In this document: positions 21,245-35,000 of the stretch, piece by piece
Numbering within the stretch: the stretch's first letter is position 1
Layout: each line of letters opens with the position of its first letter
Assembly: GCA_025331565.1 (NCBI GenBank)
Contig: JAFREQ010000038.1
Coordinates: 1,054,001 to 1,118,000 of the forward strand
Direction: 5' to 3'
Length of the DNA stretch: 64,000 nt
Source of the DNA: Holacanthus passer
Taxonomy: Eukaryota; Chordata; Actinopteri; Pomacanthidae
Made by a program: the position numbers and the translations under genes
The notes under the pieces: model-generated
Databases searched by the model: none
What the model was told of the DNA's origin: nothing
What the model saw: only the letters and a program-made list of their open reading frames with translations

Positions 21245-21560
21245 TATTCATCCCAAACTGGGAAATTGTTTGCTACAATATGAAGTGGACACAACAAATA
21301 TCACATTAAAATAACAGGATAACATATATTATAAAATACAACACTGTGCACTTTGCAAGTACTTTTTTAGGAACATAAACTAAAAAACACTGAGTCTATA
21401 AATAGTCGAGGTTGTGCAAGGTTAGTGCAAAGTGTTTGTGCAAAGAACATAAAGTGACCAAATGCAAACAGATGAGAAACTTTACATAAACTATAACACT
21501 GTGAGTCCTAAGTGTCTGTCAGACTGAGCTGCAGACAGAAAATGCAGAAAAGTCTAATAC
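21211..21560 (+). repeat. (AG)n plus LINE 3'-end-like repeat
   Basis: Fifteen AG units (21211-21240) lead into ACTTTATTCATCCCAAACTG and GGAAATTGTTTGCTAC, then TGTGCAAAG-type phrases. This is a longer copy of the retroposon 3' tail family found elsewhere in the window. Confidence 0.65.
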
Positions 21561-22383
21561 TAAGAGCACAAGTTGCGGCAATATTTAATTCTCAACAGTC
21601 CAATTGTTGTTGATGAGAGCTTCATCCTTTGCGTGATTATACACACACACACACATTGCATTAAAGATAGCATGCTGCAGGGATGGTGCAGATATGTGCC
21701 ACAGTATAGAGTCTGTTACAGCAGAGCAGGCAGACTGCAGAGCGGCACACACATCAGAAGTGACCAAACAACGGGGAGAACAAACGAGGCGCAGGCCAAC
21801 ACCTGTCGCTTTCTTTGGAGAAGGGCCCTTAATTCCCCCGGCTGATTCAGTTTGGGCCGAGGGGCCGCCGGCAGCAGCTGCCAACTGAAGGCATCGCGTT
21901 ACATCCGCCCAACAGCCGGGTGGATCTGCTGAGGCTCGGACAACAAAGGGCAGCGGAGAGGAGAAGGGGTCGGGCGGAAAACAGACGCAGAGAGTGTTAG
22001 TGCTGAGATGCTCTGATGCGTGAAAGTGGTCAGAAAATGGCACAAGGATGAACACACTGTTGTGAATGATGTCACCAAAGTATATTTTCTATATATTAAA
22101 TATATATCACAACCGACTCTTGAATATGATTTGGAATTAATAAAGTGCTAAATTCAACTTGCATTTATATTTAATTTATTACAACATTATCACATAGTTG
22201 TATTAAAATCCTCTCCTGTCTCTGCGTGATGCTGTACAGCTGAATGTACACTTGTTTAGGACCAACATTGTGGAGAAAAAAACAGGGCGGTCGGTCCCCA
22301 AACACAACAAACAGTCTGATTAAAGCGCACGCGGCTCCTCGGGGCGCAGGGCCGCACTGGACGGAGACAAAGACGGCGGTCGC

Positions 22384-22469
22384 TCATTGGCTGCGGCCGT
22401 GTGCGCTCTGTCGTCCCCCAGCGCGAGCGGCTCGGCCCCCATTCACATGTTAATGAGCCCCTATAAATA
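22384..22469 (+). promoter_or_regulatory. hes6 core promoter (CCAAT, ATTCACATG module, TATA box)
   Basis: CATTGG (inverted CCAAT, 22384-22389), ATTCACATG (22441-22449), TTAAT, seven bases, then TATAAATA (22462-22469). The start codon is about 160 bases downstream, and transcription would start near 22492. The module and its spacing match the her8-like promoter, but no RBPJ consensus is seen here, in line with HES6 not being a simple Notch target in mammals. Confidence 0.7.
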
Positions 22470-22629
22470 CGGACAGCAGCCCCCTCAGCAGCAGCCAGCA
22501 GCAGGACGGCACAGTCAGCACAGTGCGCCTCGGCTCACCTGCCAGTTGGTCCAGTGTTTTTTTTTTCTTTCTTCCTGGTTCCGTTCGCCAGCTGCGCCCT
22601 CGCGGAGGAAGCAACACAGAGGATCCAAC

Positions 22630-24536
22630 ATGGCCCCCTCGGCTCGGCCCAGCAACACCGGACTGGACATGGATGAAGATGAGTCCGAGTACGGGATTCA
22701 GAAAGCGGACAGAAAGGTACCTGTTTGGACACACCTGGCTGTGACGCAGGTGACAGTCTGTGATTCATTGAAAGACAGAGAGATAAACATGGGCTGTGTG
22801 CAGAGCTGTAAGTGTGTGTCTGTGTGTTCGTGCAGACCAGGAAGCCTCTGGTGGAGAAGAAGAGGCGCGCGCGCATCAACGAGAGTCTGCAGGAGCTGCG
22901 CACTCTGCTGGCAGACACTGAGGTGAGTACACCTGCTCACCTGTCCGCACCTGTGAGACAGAGGCACGGGTTTGGTCCTGATGGATGCTGCTTGTTTTCA
23001 CAGATTCATTCCAAGATGGAGAACGCAGAAGTGCTGGAGATGACGGTGAAAAAGGTGGAGGACATACTGAAGAACAGAACCCAAGGTTTGCACAGCTCTG
23101 TTCACATTATACTCTAATCTGCCTACTGAGCAGCTCTGGGGATGTTAATCATAACAGTCTGTATATGACATATATGAAGGTTTGCATCCTCTTGTATCTT
23201 TAGACCTGAGCGATCTGTCCTGTACATTTTGGAGTGTTGTCATCTTTTAGTTGGTTAAATATGTAGATATTTTGGATAAAGTGTCATTGTCAGTATTAAA
23301 ATGCAGGCAAACAGGTGTTCATTTCATTCAGCTAGAGTGATCCAACAAAGTCAGAAATATTATATAACTTAAGACTTAAGAAAAAGTTGGTATTAATGAG
23401 ATATCACCATATTGTGATTCAAAATCACTGCTGATATCATATTATTTCCCCTGTTCTACATCTAAGTTGTGTGAACACTTTGAGGAGGTAGACTCATCCA
23501 AGTTTTGGATAAAGGGCCAGAATCAAGGGGTGTTATAGTGTATGTACGTATGCTTGAGGTTCAACCTAAAATCTAGAGCAGTGGTTGCCAATCTGTGGGC
23601 CAGGACCCTCACAATAGGTCACGAGATGTTTAACAGAAGAGGAAAAAAGAAAAAAATCTGCACATTTCTACTTCACAAAGTTATGCTTTTTTTGGGTGTT
23701 TTTCCTGAAGAAACAAAATTACGCAGTAACTTAACAAATAAATTATTCAAATAAAACCTGTCACAACTGGTAGGCTTATGCAATGAAAGTAGAGGGATTG
23801 CACATATGGAGACACTTTGAATCAAGGGATCACAAGACAGAAAGGTTGGCAACCATGGACTTACAGGCAATAAAGGTCATTTTATGGTATTTTATCAAAA
23901 GGTTTACTCTGATTACTCACTGTGTTCTCACCAGGAAATAGTGGTAAATGTTTCACACTCCTTAAAGTCATGAGAAATGCAAACTACCCAGCTGATAATG
24001 ACTTGGCTGGGACCACAAACAGTCAAACTGCAATAAGGTGCATTCATTTCATAGTCTCTCCTCCCACAGAAACAGACGCACTCAACCGGGAAGCCAGTGA
24101 GAGGTTTGCAGCCGGCTACATCCAGTGCATGCACGAGGTCCACATGTTCGTGTCCAGCTGTCCTGGCATAGATGCAACGGTGGCAGCGGAGCTCCTCAAC
24201 CATCTGCTGGAGTGTATGCCGCTGAACGAGGACCACCTCCAGGACGTGCTGATGGATCTAATCACTGACACTTCTGGGAGTAACGGCAGCACTTGGCACG
24301 GAGGAGGTGAGATGCTCTGCACGACTCTGGCTTCGCCTGGAGGAAGGAGTCTGTCCAGCAGCTCGTCCTCTGCCCTCTCCCCGGCCCCCTCCACCACGTC
24401 CAGCGAGGATCTGTGCTCCGACCTGGACGAGACCGACAGCGAGCACAACCAGAGCTCCACCGAGGGCTTGGAGAGCAGGGAGGCCCTGAGCATGCCCACC
24501 ATGACCTACCCGCGGTCTATGTGGAGACCCTGGTAG
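22630..24536 (+). CDS. hes6: hes6, bHLH-Orange transcription factor
   Basis: CDS join(22630..22716, 22836..22922, 23004..23085, 24070..24536); 240 aa, all GT-AG, same phases (0,0,1) as her8-like. Basic region RKPLVEKKRRARIN with the family proline; the helix-loop-helix is two residues shorter than in her8-like, fitting the short loop of HES6; Orange domain with FAAGYIQCMHEVH and SSCPGIDATVAAELLNHLLE; Ser-rich acidic tail; C-terminal WRPW. HES6 acts in the nucleus, antagonising or partnering other Hes proteins in neurogenesis and, in fish, in the Fgf-dependent somite clock (hes6/her13). Convergence with per2 matches the HES6-PER2 linkage of human 2q37. Intron 3 holds a hAT-like repeat. Confidence 0.95.
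23579..23857. mobile_element. hAT-like MITE in hes6 intron 3
   Basis: Starts CAGTGGTTGCCAATCTGTGG and ends GGTTGGCAACCATG, nearly perfect inverted ends of the fish/vertebrate 'CAGTGGTTCCCAACC' class. The 8-base flanks do not match, so the copy is old. Confidence 0.65.
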
Positions 24537-25475
24537 GGGTCTGGAGTTTGGATACATTTGGGATATGTTGAATGAGGAATTGTGGGCTTTCTTTTGAGAT
24601 GTGACACTGGGCCTCTTAGTGGAAGGGGAAATTCCACACTAGGACACATGAACTCTTCAAAAATAAGCATTTCTTGGCTCATTTACCCCTGCAGATAACT
24701 GACTACATGCATGGACTTTTTTTCCTGATTCCCCACATTGATGTTCAATAATCAAATCTGTTGTAGAAGACACAGAGAGACCAGTTTGTCCACTCAAAAT
24801 GCATTGCAGCCGCAGATCACTCTGCATTTTGTGAAGGGACCATGACTGTGGCTTTATCTTCAACCACACCTGCATGCAGCAAGTATGCAGCCCTTCTTTG
24901 GCATTCTGGGAAATGTAGGACATCACTCAGTGAAGTAGAAGTAGACAGTGCAAGTTGATGGAACATCATTTTTGCCAGGAAGAAAAAACATCCTCGAGTG
25001 CTTTGGATATCACAGAATAATGTCTAACAGAGTGTTAGTGGAGTTTTCCTTTATTTCATTAAAGGGGCCGTTCCTCTCAAGGGCCCCTGCAGCTTGGGGC
25101 CTCCGGGAAGTACCCCCCTTTCTTTTTTTCAGCCCTCTGCTCCCTAGCTGAGTCCTCTGTTGTGACTTTTCTTTACACCTGGAGCAAGATAAAACCTTCT
25201 CTCTCAACACCCACTTATAACCCAACAAAGGATAGAGGAACAGTTCGAGTTCATACTTTTTTTGTGTCAATAACTCAAATGTGTATATAGGATTTGTATG
25301 TGGAGAAAAGCTCTTTTAGAAACCGAGAAGTATGGCAGTGCCTGATTAATATAAATATTTCTATTGTATTTCAAGACCTGTAGTTTATTGGACCAGTAGC
25401 CTCCTTCAGAATGACCACTTTATGTTGTAACAATGTTTAGAAATGCCAGTAAAGTGTCTGAGTTTGGTAAATAAA
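24537..25475 (+). other. Likely hes6 3'UTR ending at AATAAA
   Basis: No competing gene lies between the hes6 stop and AATAAA at 25470-25475. A 3'UTR of about 0.9 kb is plausible, but no transcript evidence is available. Confidence 0.4.
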
Positions 25476-25802
25476 ATAATGTAATTGAAAAGCTGTTGCC
25501 TGACTTGATTCAATGTATTATAGCAGGAAACAAGTTTTAAAACATGGGCAAAAAGGTTTACTTGAATCTGTGAGATAAAAATACTATCGGGGAATTTTAA
25601 TTTCATAACTGTTATCTCAAATGATGCAAGGCCAATTTGTGTGACATGATTTAAGCCAATACATTTAAGAGCACTAAGATCGAGGTTCATTCAATTACAA
25701 GCACATTTTTTATAGCAATGAATAAACAATGAAATAATGTGGCTTACAATAAGAGAAACCAATAGATGAAGATGAGAGTTTGTGTTGTGCATAGTTTATT
25801 GC

Positions 25803-25855
25803 AAATTTCCCCACTGTGGGACGAATAAAGGTTTATCTTATCTTATCTTATCTTA
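25803..25855 (-). repeat. Retroposon 3' tail, reverse orientation
   Basis: AATTTCCCCACTGTGGGACG, then AATAAAGGTTTATC and four TTATC units: a well-preserved reverse copy of the 7386-7436 tail. Confidence 0.85.
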
Positions 25856-26364
25856 CACCCTTTCTCTGCTAATCCTCAGAGAACGCCCTGTGTGCCACAA
25901 GCTCAAAGTGCATTTTCATGAGCAAGACGTTCAAAGACATAATGACTCTACAAATTAAGATCATTTCCTCAATATACTCTCTTCCCTTCCTGTTAAAATA
26001 CCTCTGTCCCTTCTCACTATGAGGTGCGTGTGCGCCATGAAAGAGTCGCACCTCCCCAAGTGTCTCTCTCTCTCACCTAATATACAATGAGCCTGTTGAC
26101 AAGGGACTGTTAGATCCTGTCTGGACTGTCTGGAGCTGCCATCAGCCTTACAGAGCAACACAGTCCCTCAGTTCCTGATATCAATTGAAATGGAGAAAAA
26201 AACGGTTTCTTGGAAAATCCTTTAGTACTACTACTACTTTTCTCACATTTTTCATAACACATTCTTCACCAATAGGATACTAATGTTTGGGGGAAATCAT
26301 ACTGTTGGTTGCCTGTTATCAGATGATGCTTCAGTCTTCCACTAATAATGGACAACCACAGGGT

Positions 26365-26408
26365 GGAGGAGGAGGGAGGAGGAGGAGGAGGAGGAGGAGG
26401 AGGAGGGT
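26365..26408 (+). repeat. (GGA)n microsatellite
   Basis: About 14 GGA units with one GGG interruption. It creates long but meaningless open frames on both strands. Confidence 0.95.
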
Positions 26409-26479
26409 GGGCTGGGGGCCTGGGTGTGAACGTCGGAGGAAACACATTGAAATGGGAGCAGAGGAGACACGGTGATCAA

Positions 26480-26521
26480 AGCTGCGACCATTTGACAGTG
26501 GAGCGTCAAATGGTCGCAGCT
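26480..26521. repeat. Perfect 17-bp hairpin
   Basis: AGCTGCGACCATTTGAC (26480-26496) pairs without mismatch with GTCAAATGGTCGCAGCT (26505-26521) across the 8-base loop AGTGGAGC. It does not belong to any repeat I recognise. Confidence 0.9.
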
Positions 26522-28609
26522 ACAAAGGATACAAGCAGGCTCAGGTTCTTCAAAGAGACCAAGCAGCTCACACACACTCGTGTACACACACGCACACACA
26601 CAGGCTAGATCATCTGCACACCTAAAGACGTGGGGATATTAGGGATGCAGCCTTGTTGGAGGTAAATTAAGAGTAAAGAGCAGCGATGGTAAAAGTATTC
26701 AGAATCTTCTCCATGAATAAAAGTATCTCTAATTCAGTGTGAAGTACTCCAACTACATGTTCTGCATACAAAATCCAAAGAAAAAGTAAGTATGAGCCAA
26801 AGTAAAACTCATGGATCCTAAGAGGATTATACCCACCAAATGTGTTTTTTAACAACCTGGCAACTAAAAGTTGTTCCTATTTTTGATGTATGATTAATCG
26901 AGGATGCCTCAATAAATGATTTAATAAACAAACCCTTCAAATGTGTTTTATTGTATCCAGCATTTTAATGTTGGGGCTGGTCGAAGTGGAGCTAATTTGA
27001 GCTACTTAACATGCTGTTGAGTTTAATTTGTAACAGTGCATATTTTTAAAGATATGTTCTGTTTGTAAAATATTAAAGGAATAGTTTGACATTTGGAAAT
27101 ATGCTTCTTTGGTTTCTTGTTGAGTTAGATGAGAAGATCAATATGCACCCTCATATCTGTCCATTACATATGAAACAAGGCTATAGCAAAAGGAAGCCGC
27201 CAGCCTGACTCTGTCCAAATATATGTATGCCGTATATCTTCCTTGTATATATGATTTAGTTTTCCTTTACGCCAAGTGCATATTTACTTCAACTTGCACA
27301 TGAAGGTGCTGTTTGTTGCTGTTCCTACTTTAACATTCATAGGACAGCTGCCTTTTACTGGAACAGTTACTTCTTCTGTCAGTCTATTTTTGGTCTTTTG
27401 TAGGTTTCAGCCAAACCCTATTTCAAACAGAGAAAATTAAATTACAGTATACAATGTCCATATGCTTACTCCCCAAACAGACCAGTCATTGTAATTTTGG
27501 ACCGCTGTGTAGTCTGAAACCCTATAGTGTGTATGTTTGGCTATATGAAAGGAAGCAGGTGGGTGAAGAGGCGTGGATGTTGAATTTAAGGACCCTCAGC
27601 CAAATTGAATTACAGTCACACCCCATTCTGTCTGGTCAAACTAACACATCACTGAGCTTTAAAAAATCTAAACATCATGGCAAAACATACCAATCATAGT
27701 AGTTTCCCTGCTGGAAATTTATAGTACTCTTTTAGGATATTATATAAAATGTTTTTTTGGGACAATATATGTACAAAGCAGTGTTCATGACTGTGGGAAT
27801 ACTTCCCGCCATCAAACCCCTGCATGTCACTGCAAACTGCTGTGACAGACAACAGGCGGCCCACATTACCAGATTTAGTTTTAGCTTGGAAAAAGAGGGG
27901 GGGAAATCACACTGGAGGGAGGTCCAAATGCATCAGCTGCGGGTTTGTGACAGTGCGTATGAATTCTGAGGTTAAAGGTCAGTGCAGTGCAACAGTTGGT
28001 GCGAGAGCGATTCAACGGCGGAGGCGAGCATATGGTTCTGAAACAGATCCCCTGAGGGAACCCTGCCATCCTCGGGTGCTTCTCAACTGTCTTTGACTCT
28101 GAGAACAATCACCTCCTATTAAACAGCAGCGGCAGCAGCAGCTTTCATGTGATGCAGGCAAGACACTTAGGAATGACATAGACATAGATGTGTGTGTTAG
28201 CTACGCATGCATATCATTTAAAGGGAAACTCCAATTTTTCACATAATGGTCAGTTTACTACTGGGGAATATATCAAGGTCTGTGAAAACAGTTGTATGAA
28301 GTCTTTTGTGACTCTGGAGACTGATTAAGTCAGAGAAAGTAATCCATTTCAAATAAGTTTCCCAGTTTTATAGAAATGCAATCTGGAGTACCCCCTTAAC
28401 TAAATCTTAGAAAAAGAAATGTTCTCCCGTAGAAAGGCTCATGGAAAAGCTTCATGGTTTTCTGGCAGCCTTTGATAAATTACTGGACAGGAGGGATCCC
28501 ATCACTTCACTGCATTATGAATTATATCATCAGTGTCTTTACTAATCCTCTCATATTTATCAATGCACATGGTGAAATGTGTCAACATTCCTATTCCTAT
28601 TCCTGTGGA

Positions 28610-28870
28610 GGTCCATTATGTTGAATTATTTTTCAAGCAAAAATGACACATTTAGCACATTTGATGGTTCCAGGTTCTCAAATGTAAGAATTTGCTATTT
28701 GTCTTGGTCTTTTATTCTAGTAAATTATATCTCTTTGCGGTTTGGACCGTTGGTCAGAGAAAACACAGCATCTGAAGACCTTGTGTTTTTTATATTGTGA
28801 TCATCATTTTTCAGTGTTATTTTTCAATGAACCAAATGATTAATCAATTAGTTGATACAATAATCAGCAG
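28610..28870 (+). repeat. Fish interspersed repeat (AAGCAAAAATG / GATTAATCA family)
   Basis: TTTTTCAAGCAAAAATGACA, TTCCAGGTTCTCAAATGTAAG, TTTGGACCGTTGGTC and ATGATTAATCAATTAGTTGA occur in the same order as in the copy at 57930-58310. Confidence 0.6.
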
Positions 28871-29734
28871 ATAAATATATATATAAATAATTATTAGTTT
28901 CTACCCCATTTATCCCAATGTCTAAAAGAATAGCCACAAATTAGCAACCCATCTGGTATCTGAAACTTTCCACGCGATTCATATCATGTGACCAAAAGAA
29001 TGATTTCATTTATGAAGTTTAAGACGATGGTCACCTTCACCATCCAACAATGGAGACAGCCGGCTTTACATGTCAGACATGGCTGGGCAAACTAACGAAT
29101 GTAGTGAAGCTAGCTACAGATGTGCATAAAAGTGCAAAGGGACCAATTATTACTATTATTATTATTATTTTCCCCATAGTGGTTTCTTTCTTCTTGCAGC
29201 CAACAGTGTACGACCTGAAAATGTTGAGCACCAAGCAGGAAAGTAATTCATGAGTCACACAGGTTATATTTTAGGAGTTTTATTACAACATTGTTTCCAT
29301 GTCTCAAACACATCTTACCTACAAAAATGCACAGAACTGTGCAAGTTTAATATACCACAGACTCATAAAGTGGCAATGAAACAAATTTACATGACCGTAC
29401 ACAGCATCATGTGCCAGTACCGTGCGTATGCATTTACAGCTCAGGGTGCTTCCAACAGCCCACCAGTGTGTAATGCATTAAATGGGTTCCCTCTATGAGA
29501 AAGATAAGGCTTAAACACCAGTGCAGCATCAGTCTCTGGCTTACTCTCAGCATCCAGAGCAGCTCATTTCCACATTGCAGTTTCCAAATTAATAAACATT
29601 CTTGCATTCTTAATGGTTTATACACAGGTGAGCGTTGGAGGCCCCCCCTCGAGATATTTTGCACAAGAAAGAGACAAAAGACAGAGATAGACTGTAGTTG
29701 CTGAAGGTGGTGACAGGCGCCTGTCCTCTCTGTG

Positions 29735-29772
29735 CATTCATTCATTCATTCATTCATTCATTCATTCATTCA
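29735..29772 (+). repeat. (ATTC)n microsatellite
   Basis: Nine to ten CATT units. Confidence 0.95.
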
Positions 29773-32083
29773 GAGAGACAGACAGCAGAAAGGAGGAGTC
29801 CACAAACCTCTGAGAGACAGGCTCTCTGTACAAACCCATCACTCACCGGAATCACTTAAGTATCTAACCACTCTGTCCATTGCGCTTTGCCCACATGTGC
29901 ACACATGCTATGATCTGCTTACAGTAACATGACCTGGGATTTATTAGAGGTAGGGTCCGTCCCCAGCGACACTCAAAAGCTCTTACTTTCGTCACACAAA
30001 TAAAATAAAATACACAAGAGAGAAAAATAGAAAAATAGAACAATTAAAAAAAAAGTCCTGACAAGTGAACAAGAAATGAAAATTAAAAGAAAATCATGCC
30101 AACAAACTAAGCCAGTGAGATGCTCTTGGTCCAGTCTGTGTTACATTCACAAGCCCAACAGTTTATCTGCTGTAGCACCAGAGTTGTTCCCAGTCCTTGT
30201 ACTGTTTACCTCGACTACACGGAGTCAGTGTGGATCACAGTTTCCTTAATACTTCATGTTAGATGACGAGGGGCTTGCAGGGTTGCTGGTGCATGCATGT
30301 CACCATTTCCTGTGAAACCCAGGGTTCTATAGAAGGTCACTGAGGCAACATGGTCCCCGTATTTGCTACAATTGTAATGCTGTTTACCCACAATAATCTA
30401 CAGTATGTTTCAGTGCTGATGCTCAATATCGACCTCTGTTAAGAACACGGTATCATCACAAATCTCTGACCAAAAGCTTTTAAATTGCCCAGGGCTCTGT
30501 GCTGCTGCACACACTCCTGAAATTCAAGTGGTGCCTGAAATATGCCAGTATAGTAAAAGTTTCTTGCTAAAGCAGTTCAAGAATTGTGTGTGATTAATTT
30601 TTTAATACAGAAAATAGATGCTTGAGAAAATGAGCAAAGGAAATGGGTGCAAGTGGACGATAAATCCCTAAAATAGCACTGGGTTGTTCTAAAAATGACA
30701 TTATTATATTAGAGCCCCACCATATTGACAGGAAAAGACTATTACCCACCAATCTTTGCAATATTCTGCAATGTACATGGATATACCTTTGTCTTAAAAA
30801 ATAAAACAAAATGTGTCATTTAAAAATAGAAATGGGATAAAATGAAATGCTACTCCCAAGTAATCTTATTAATTGTATGACCACCATCCTTTTAACCTCT
30901 GCCTTTCAGGCATCAATTTTCTGATGTTTGACCATTTTACATATAAAAAAGCAGCTTCTTAAACTGTGATGATGCCTAGGTCTTCATAGCACCTGTGCTG
31001 TCTTAAAGTCGGCAGAGGCCTACAACACTTCGAGATTAATCTATAAAATGGACACGCTAGCTCCGGTTTTTAGTCATCAGAATAAAGTGACTTTGAATAT
31101 TCTGTGGAGTTAATTGTCACCGCCTGTAAATTGTTCATATATAAATACTGACTCTTTGCTGAATGGATTTGGCTTTAGCTTAAAAAATCTATTCTAGGTA
31201 CATTATCTGGTAGAAAATAAATAAGATCCTTGATTAAATGAATATCTTGTACGATGTATCAGATTGTCACTGTTTATGGAAGGTTATGATCAGCCTTCTG
31301 TTGGCTGCTGAGTCCGCTGCTGCTGCCACTGCTGTGTGCCTGGATACTGCAAATACTCAGGCCCCTCTGACCTGGACTACATCATCCCATAAGCACCACA
31401 ACTTTACATAGTCTACATAGTTCCTAATGGGAAAACAAAGGGAATCCTGGGATCCTAGGATCCTTGAAGGACTTGAATGGGACGGTGTGGCAAAACAAGA
31501 AAACACAAACATAATGTCAGGTAGCAGAGTATTTAAACAGCAATGCTGGGCTCCTTGTTAATAGCATCTTTAAAATGTTTAATGACAATTATTTTGTCAA
31601 TATATATATATTTAATCAAATTTATTTATAAGATGTCCATTAACTATTAAATTTGTCTTGTTTAGAATAATAACTGTCTCTGACAAAGCAGATGGGAAAC
31701 AATTAAATAAAAATATATCTGGGAGGCCAAAGATCACCAGCCACACAGACTGGGTTCAGAACGTTTCAGAGAGAAACTGTGTGTGAGCTGGCAAAAGTAC
31801 TGTATGAGGATCCTGCACATAAAAACCCTCATAAAGTGTTACTGCCTCCATGTGGCTGCAATCAGAATTGCACGTCAGCAGCTGTCCTCCGCACATCACA
31901 CACACACAAATACATGAGCGGCACCCATCCTCATATTCACCACAATGGCAACACGGAGTTCTGTTGGAGTTCATGTTGTGTGTGTCAGTTTCACGTCCAC
32001 ATTGTGTGTGTGTGTGTGTGTATTCATCATGAGGGTCCATAGCTGGTTGAGTGTGTCCCCCTGCTGGCAGTGTGTGTGTGTGT

Positions 32084-35000
32084 TCAGGAGCCAGTGTCTG
32101 GTTGAGGCTGAGACACCTCTGATTGGCTCTGGGCATTCTGGCTCTCTTGGGTCAGCTCCTCACCCAGCTCGCTCATGTCCATGTCTGGCAGGTCCTCCTC
32201 GATGGGGGTGGCTGCTGCATCCTCGCAGTACACACACTCCTTAAGACATACACAAAGAGAAAGAGAATAAATACAATTAAACGTGACTATTTTCTATATT
32301 ACAGCGATATCTTTTGATTAACAGAGATTGTTTTTCTGGGACACTGAAACTCTAAAGCTTACTGCAAGCAGCCAGACTAGACATGGGGGGAAACAGCTAG
32401 CCTAGCTCTGTTGCCTCACAGCATCTCTAAGGCTCACTTACATACATGTAACCATATGTTGCTTCTGTAATCCATAAAAAAACATGGTGGATTATGTGCC
32501 ACAGTATTTCTTGGCTTGGAGCAGTAACTTCCTGGAGTCTCTGCTGTTTTCTTGACAATCTCATTATGACAAGACTACAGTCCAGCAAATTGCTAGTTTT
32601 ACACTTCAGTTTATGAATGGATTACACAAACAAGCTCAAATTAGTGAGCTTGAGGTGCTTGTAAGCAGATTTTCTACAAGTCTTTCTTTCCAATCATTAT
32701 GCTAAACTAACCAGCTGCAGGCTCCTGCTTCATATTTAGTTTGTGTTTATGAGAGACTTGTGTAGACTGATTAGCACAGTACGAACCATTGTGCTTAAGA
32801 ATGTGTGGATTTGAAGAAAGAAACCAATACAGTATTCAATACCGTCCATTGCTGGTGTTTCATGTAACAGGTGAGAACTGTGAAGGACAGGGGTGCAAAC
32901 TGGTGAAACTATTTTTTGGATGAACTATTTTGAGGCAAAACCAGCAAATTTAACCAAAATGTGATAAGACTGCAACCCCTGGATGGCGTTAAGGTGGAAA
33001 GCAAACTTGTTGCAAACTGGTTTTCGAGAGAGAGTTTTCGTGTGTGGTCCTGACCTTCACATTGATAGCAGCAGGTAGACCTCCCCTCCTCATCCAAGGG
33101 TGTTCCTCCACAAGCTCTCGTCGCTGGTCTGAGGAGAAGTGAGGTTGGCTCTTCTGCATCTGTCTCAGCCTCTCCTTGTCTTCCCGCAGGACCTTCTGAA
33201 TGTCCCTGTGGGTCAGGAAACACACACATTACAGTTTACAGACAAGGCTGATACATATAATGGTTTACTGCAAGTGTGGAAATGAAAAATAATTAAGTAG
33301 TCAATGAAAAATAAATGGGCACACTATCAGTATGAAAGAAGGGTCTCTTATGTCAAAATGAACTGATTTATACCAAGGATGGCCAAACTATAATGATTAT
33401 GGGCCATAAAAAGAAAAATTGGGCCAAACAAGAGCAAATGTGTAGTTTTTAACCAGTTACACTGCAAGAAAATTAGTGTTTCTCGACCAGAAAACCTCAT
33501 TTGCCATAGAAAGTTCTTTTTTCTTTAAAAATAACTACGCAACACTACTAAACAGTTTAAAATTTGACATTACAGTTGTTTACTGGTGTGCCCACATATT
33601 GCAAAAAGCATTTCTGTATATGCTGCTCTTTAATTTAATACTAACAAACTTTAATACAGCGCATAGCCTAAATGCCCACTTGAACATTACCATTGTATGT
33701 GTCAATCTAATATCCTCTTTTATCACCGCAATAGCTTCCTTGCAAATAAAGCAAAAACACTTGACTTCTGTGAAAAAGTACTTATTAAACCAACATTTGT
33801 GAAATTTTCACACTCACTCACCAGCTTTCATGTTTTAGGTTCTGCAATGTTTAATTGTAATCAACTGAGGTAAATGTTTTCATCGACTGTTAATCAGTAG
33901 GTCAAGTTGTTGTTCAAAATGGCAGCAACATCTAGTGTTCAAACTAAGAAGTGCAACGAGAGGGCTTGCTAGTAGTTGTTCCAAGACAACAGTGACTTTT
34001 ACTGTTTAAACTAGGGTGTACAATGTGCGTACTGTGCAATTCATTAGAAATACGCTCAAGCCATATTGTAGTTTATTCCTAAAAAATCACCATTTAAAAA
34101 TGAGCAGTTGGCTACAGTTGGCTTCAAGGTGGACACCCAATTCTAGTGCATCTGACAACAGGTATTGCCAGCGTGGAGGCATAATAAAACTTAATCCCAG
34201 TCAGTCTTACCTGGATGGCATTTGATATGTCATCATGACCTTGTCGTCAGCATTCGCCATCAGCAGCCAGAGGGGCTCCTGGAGCACATATTTGATGAAA
34301 TGCTCTCCCTCCCCTTGGGTTGAAACCTTGGCCTGTGACTGGCCGCCTTCAGAGCCTCCTTCACCTCTCGTCTTGGCTTTGGCCTTGGCCTTGGGGTCGT
34401 GTTCCAGGGAGTCAACACTGCCAAAGTATTTGCTGGTGTTGCTGCTCCCTATATGCAATTTTACAGAGACAAGAAAACAGTCAAATTTTGACTTTTACAG
34501 ATGTACTTTTTATAGGACATGTTTATTATGCCAACCATTCAGAAACTAATGATATCATGCAGTAACCTAAATAAAAGTGGCATTTACTCAGTGGGTAGAA
34601 ATGCCCTTGTCAAGTCTGGGTGTTCCTCTACTGACCTGTTCTGCTGCCAGAAGCTCCACTAGCTGATGTACCACAGCCTGAGCCTGATCCTGAGCCCGAT
34701 CCAGAGCCAGATCCTGAGCCTGACCCTGAACCCATAGAGCCAGAGGTGGCTGATCCGGTGCCAGAGTGGGAGTCCTCCTGTTCCTGCAGTAGGATGTCCA
34801 GCAAGTCGCAGGATGAGGAGTTACCGTCGCTGTGAGCCCCATCTCCTGGACACTCCACCTGAAACACAAGGCAGCAGACACTTTTGTGAGGCAGTTCTGA
34901 TGTTATATCAAAGATACTGTCTCTCTATCGCTAATATATATATATATATAAATAAAAGTGTCTCTCACCTGTTGGTGGTTTTCAGTTTTGGTTGTGCCTC

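Larger units (their letters stand above)
19010..22320. other. Intergenic region between her8-like and hes6
   Basis: Contains the MITE at 19826-20382 and a LINE tail at 21211-21560. The GC-richer parts 20690-20930 and 21750-21990 have no open frame with recognisable domains and could be conserved regulatory DNA of either bHLH gene; this cannot be tested from one sequence. Confidence 0.5.
25476..32083. other. Convergent intergenic region hes6 / per2
   Basis: Repeat-rich. Besides the elements listed separately, interspersed fish-repeat-like segments appear at 26686-26790 (AAAAGTATTCAGAATC type), about 27073-27250 (AAAGGAATAGTTTGACATTT type) and about 28226-28400 (AAAGGGAAACTCCAATTTTT type). The right part must contain the per2 3'UTR; TTTATT at 31631-31636 (AATAAA on the minus strand) is one candidate polyadenylation signal. 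No coding gene seen. Confidence 0.5.

Noticed and set aside
26342..26608. Open frames on both strands rich in Gly or Ser
   Set aside because: Produced by the (GGA)n microsatellite; no conserved flanking domain.
31756..32136. 126-residue minus-strand frame overlapping the per2 end
   Set aside because: It is in a different frame from the per2 last exon and is mostly CA-repeat-derived; the per2 frame ends with TGA at 32084-32086.
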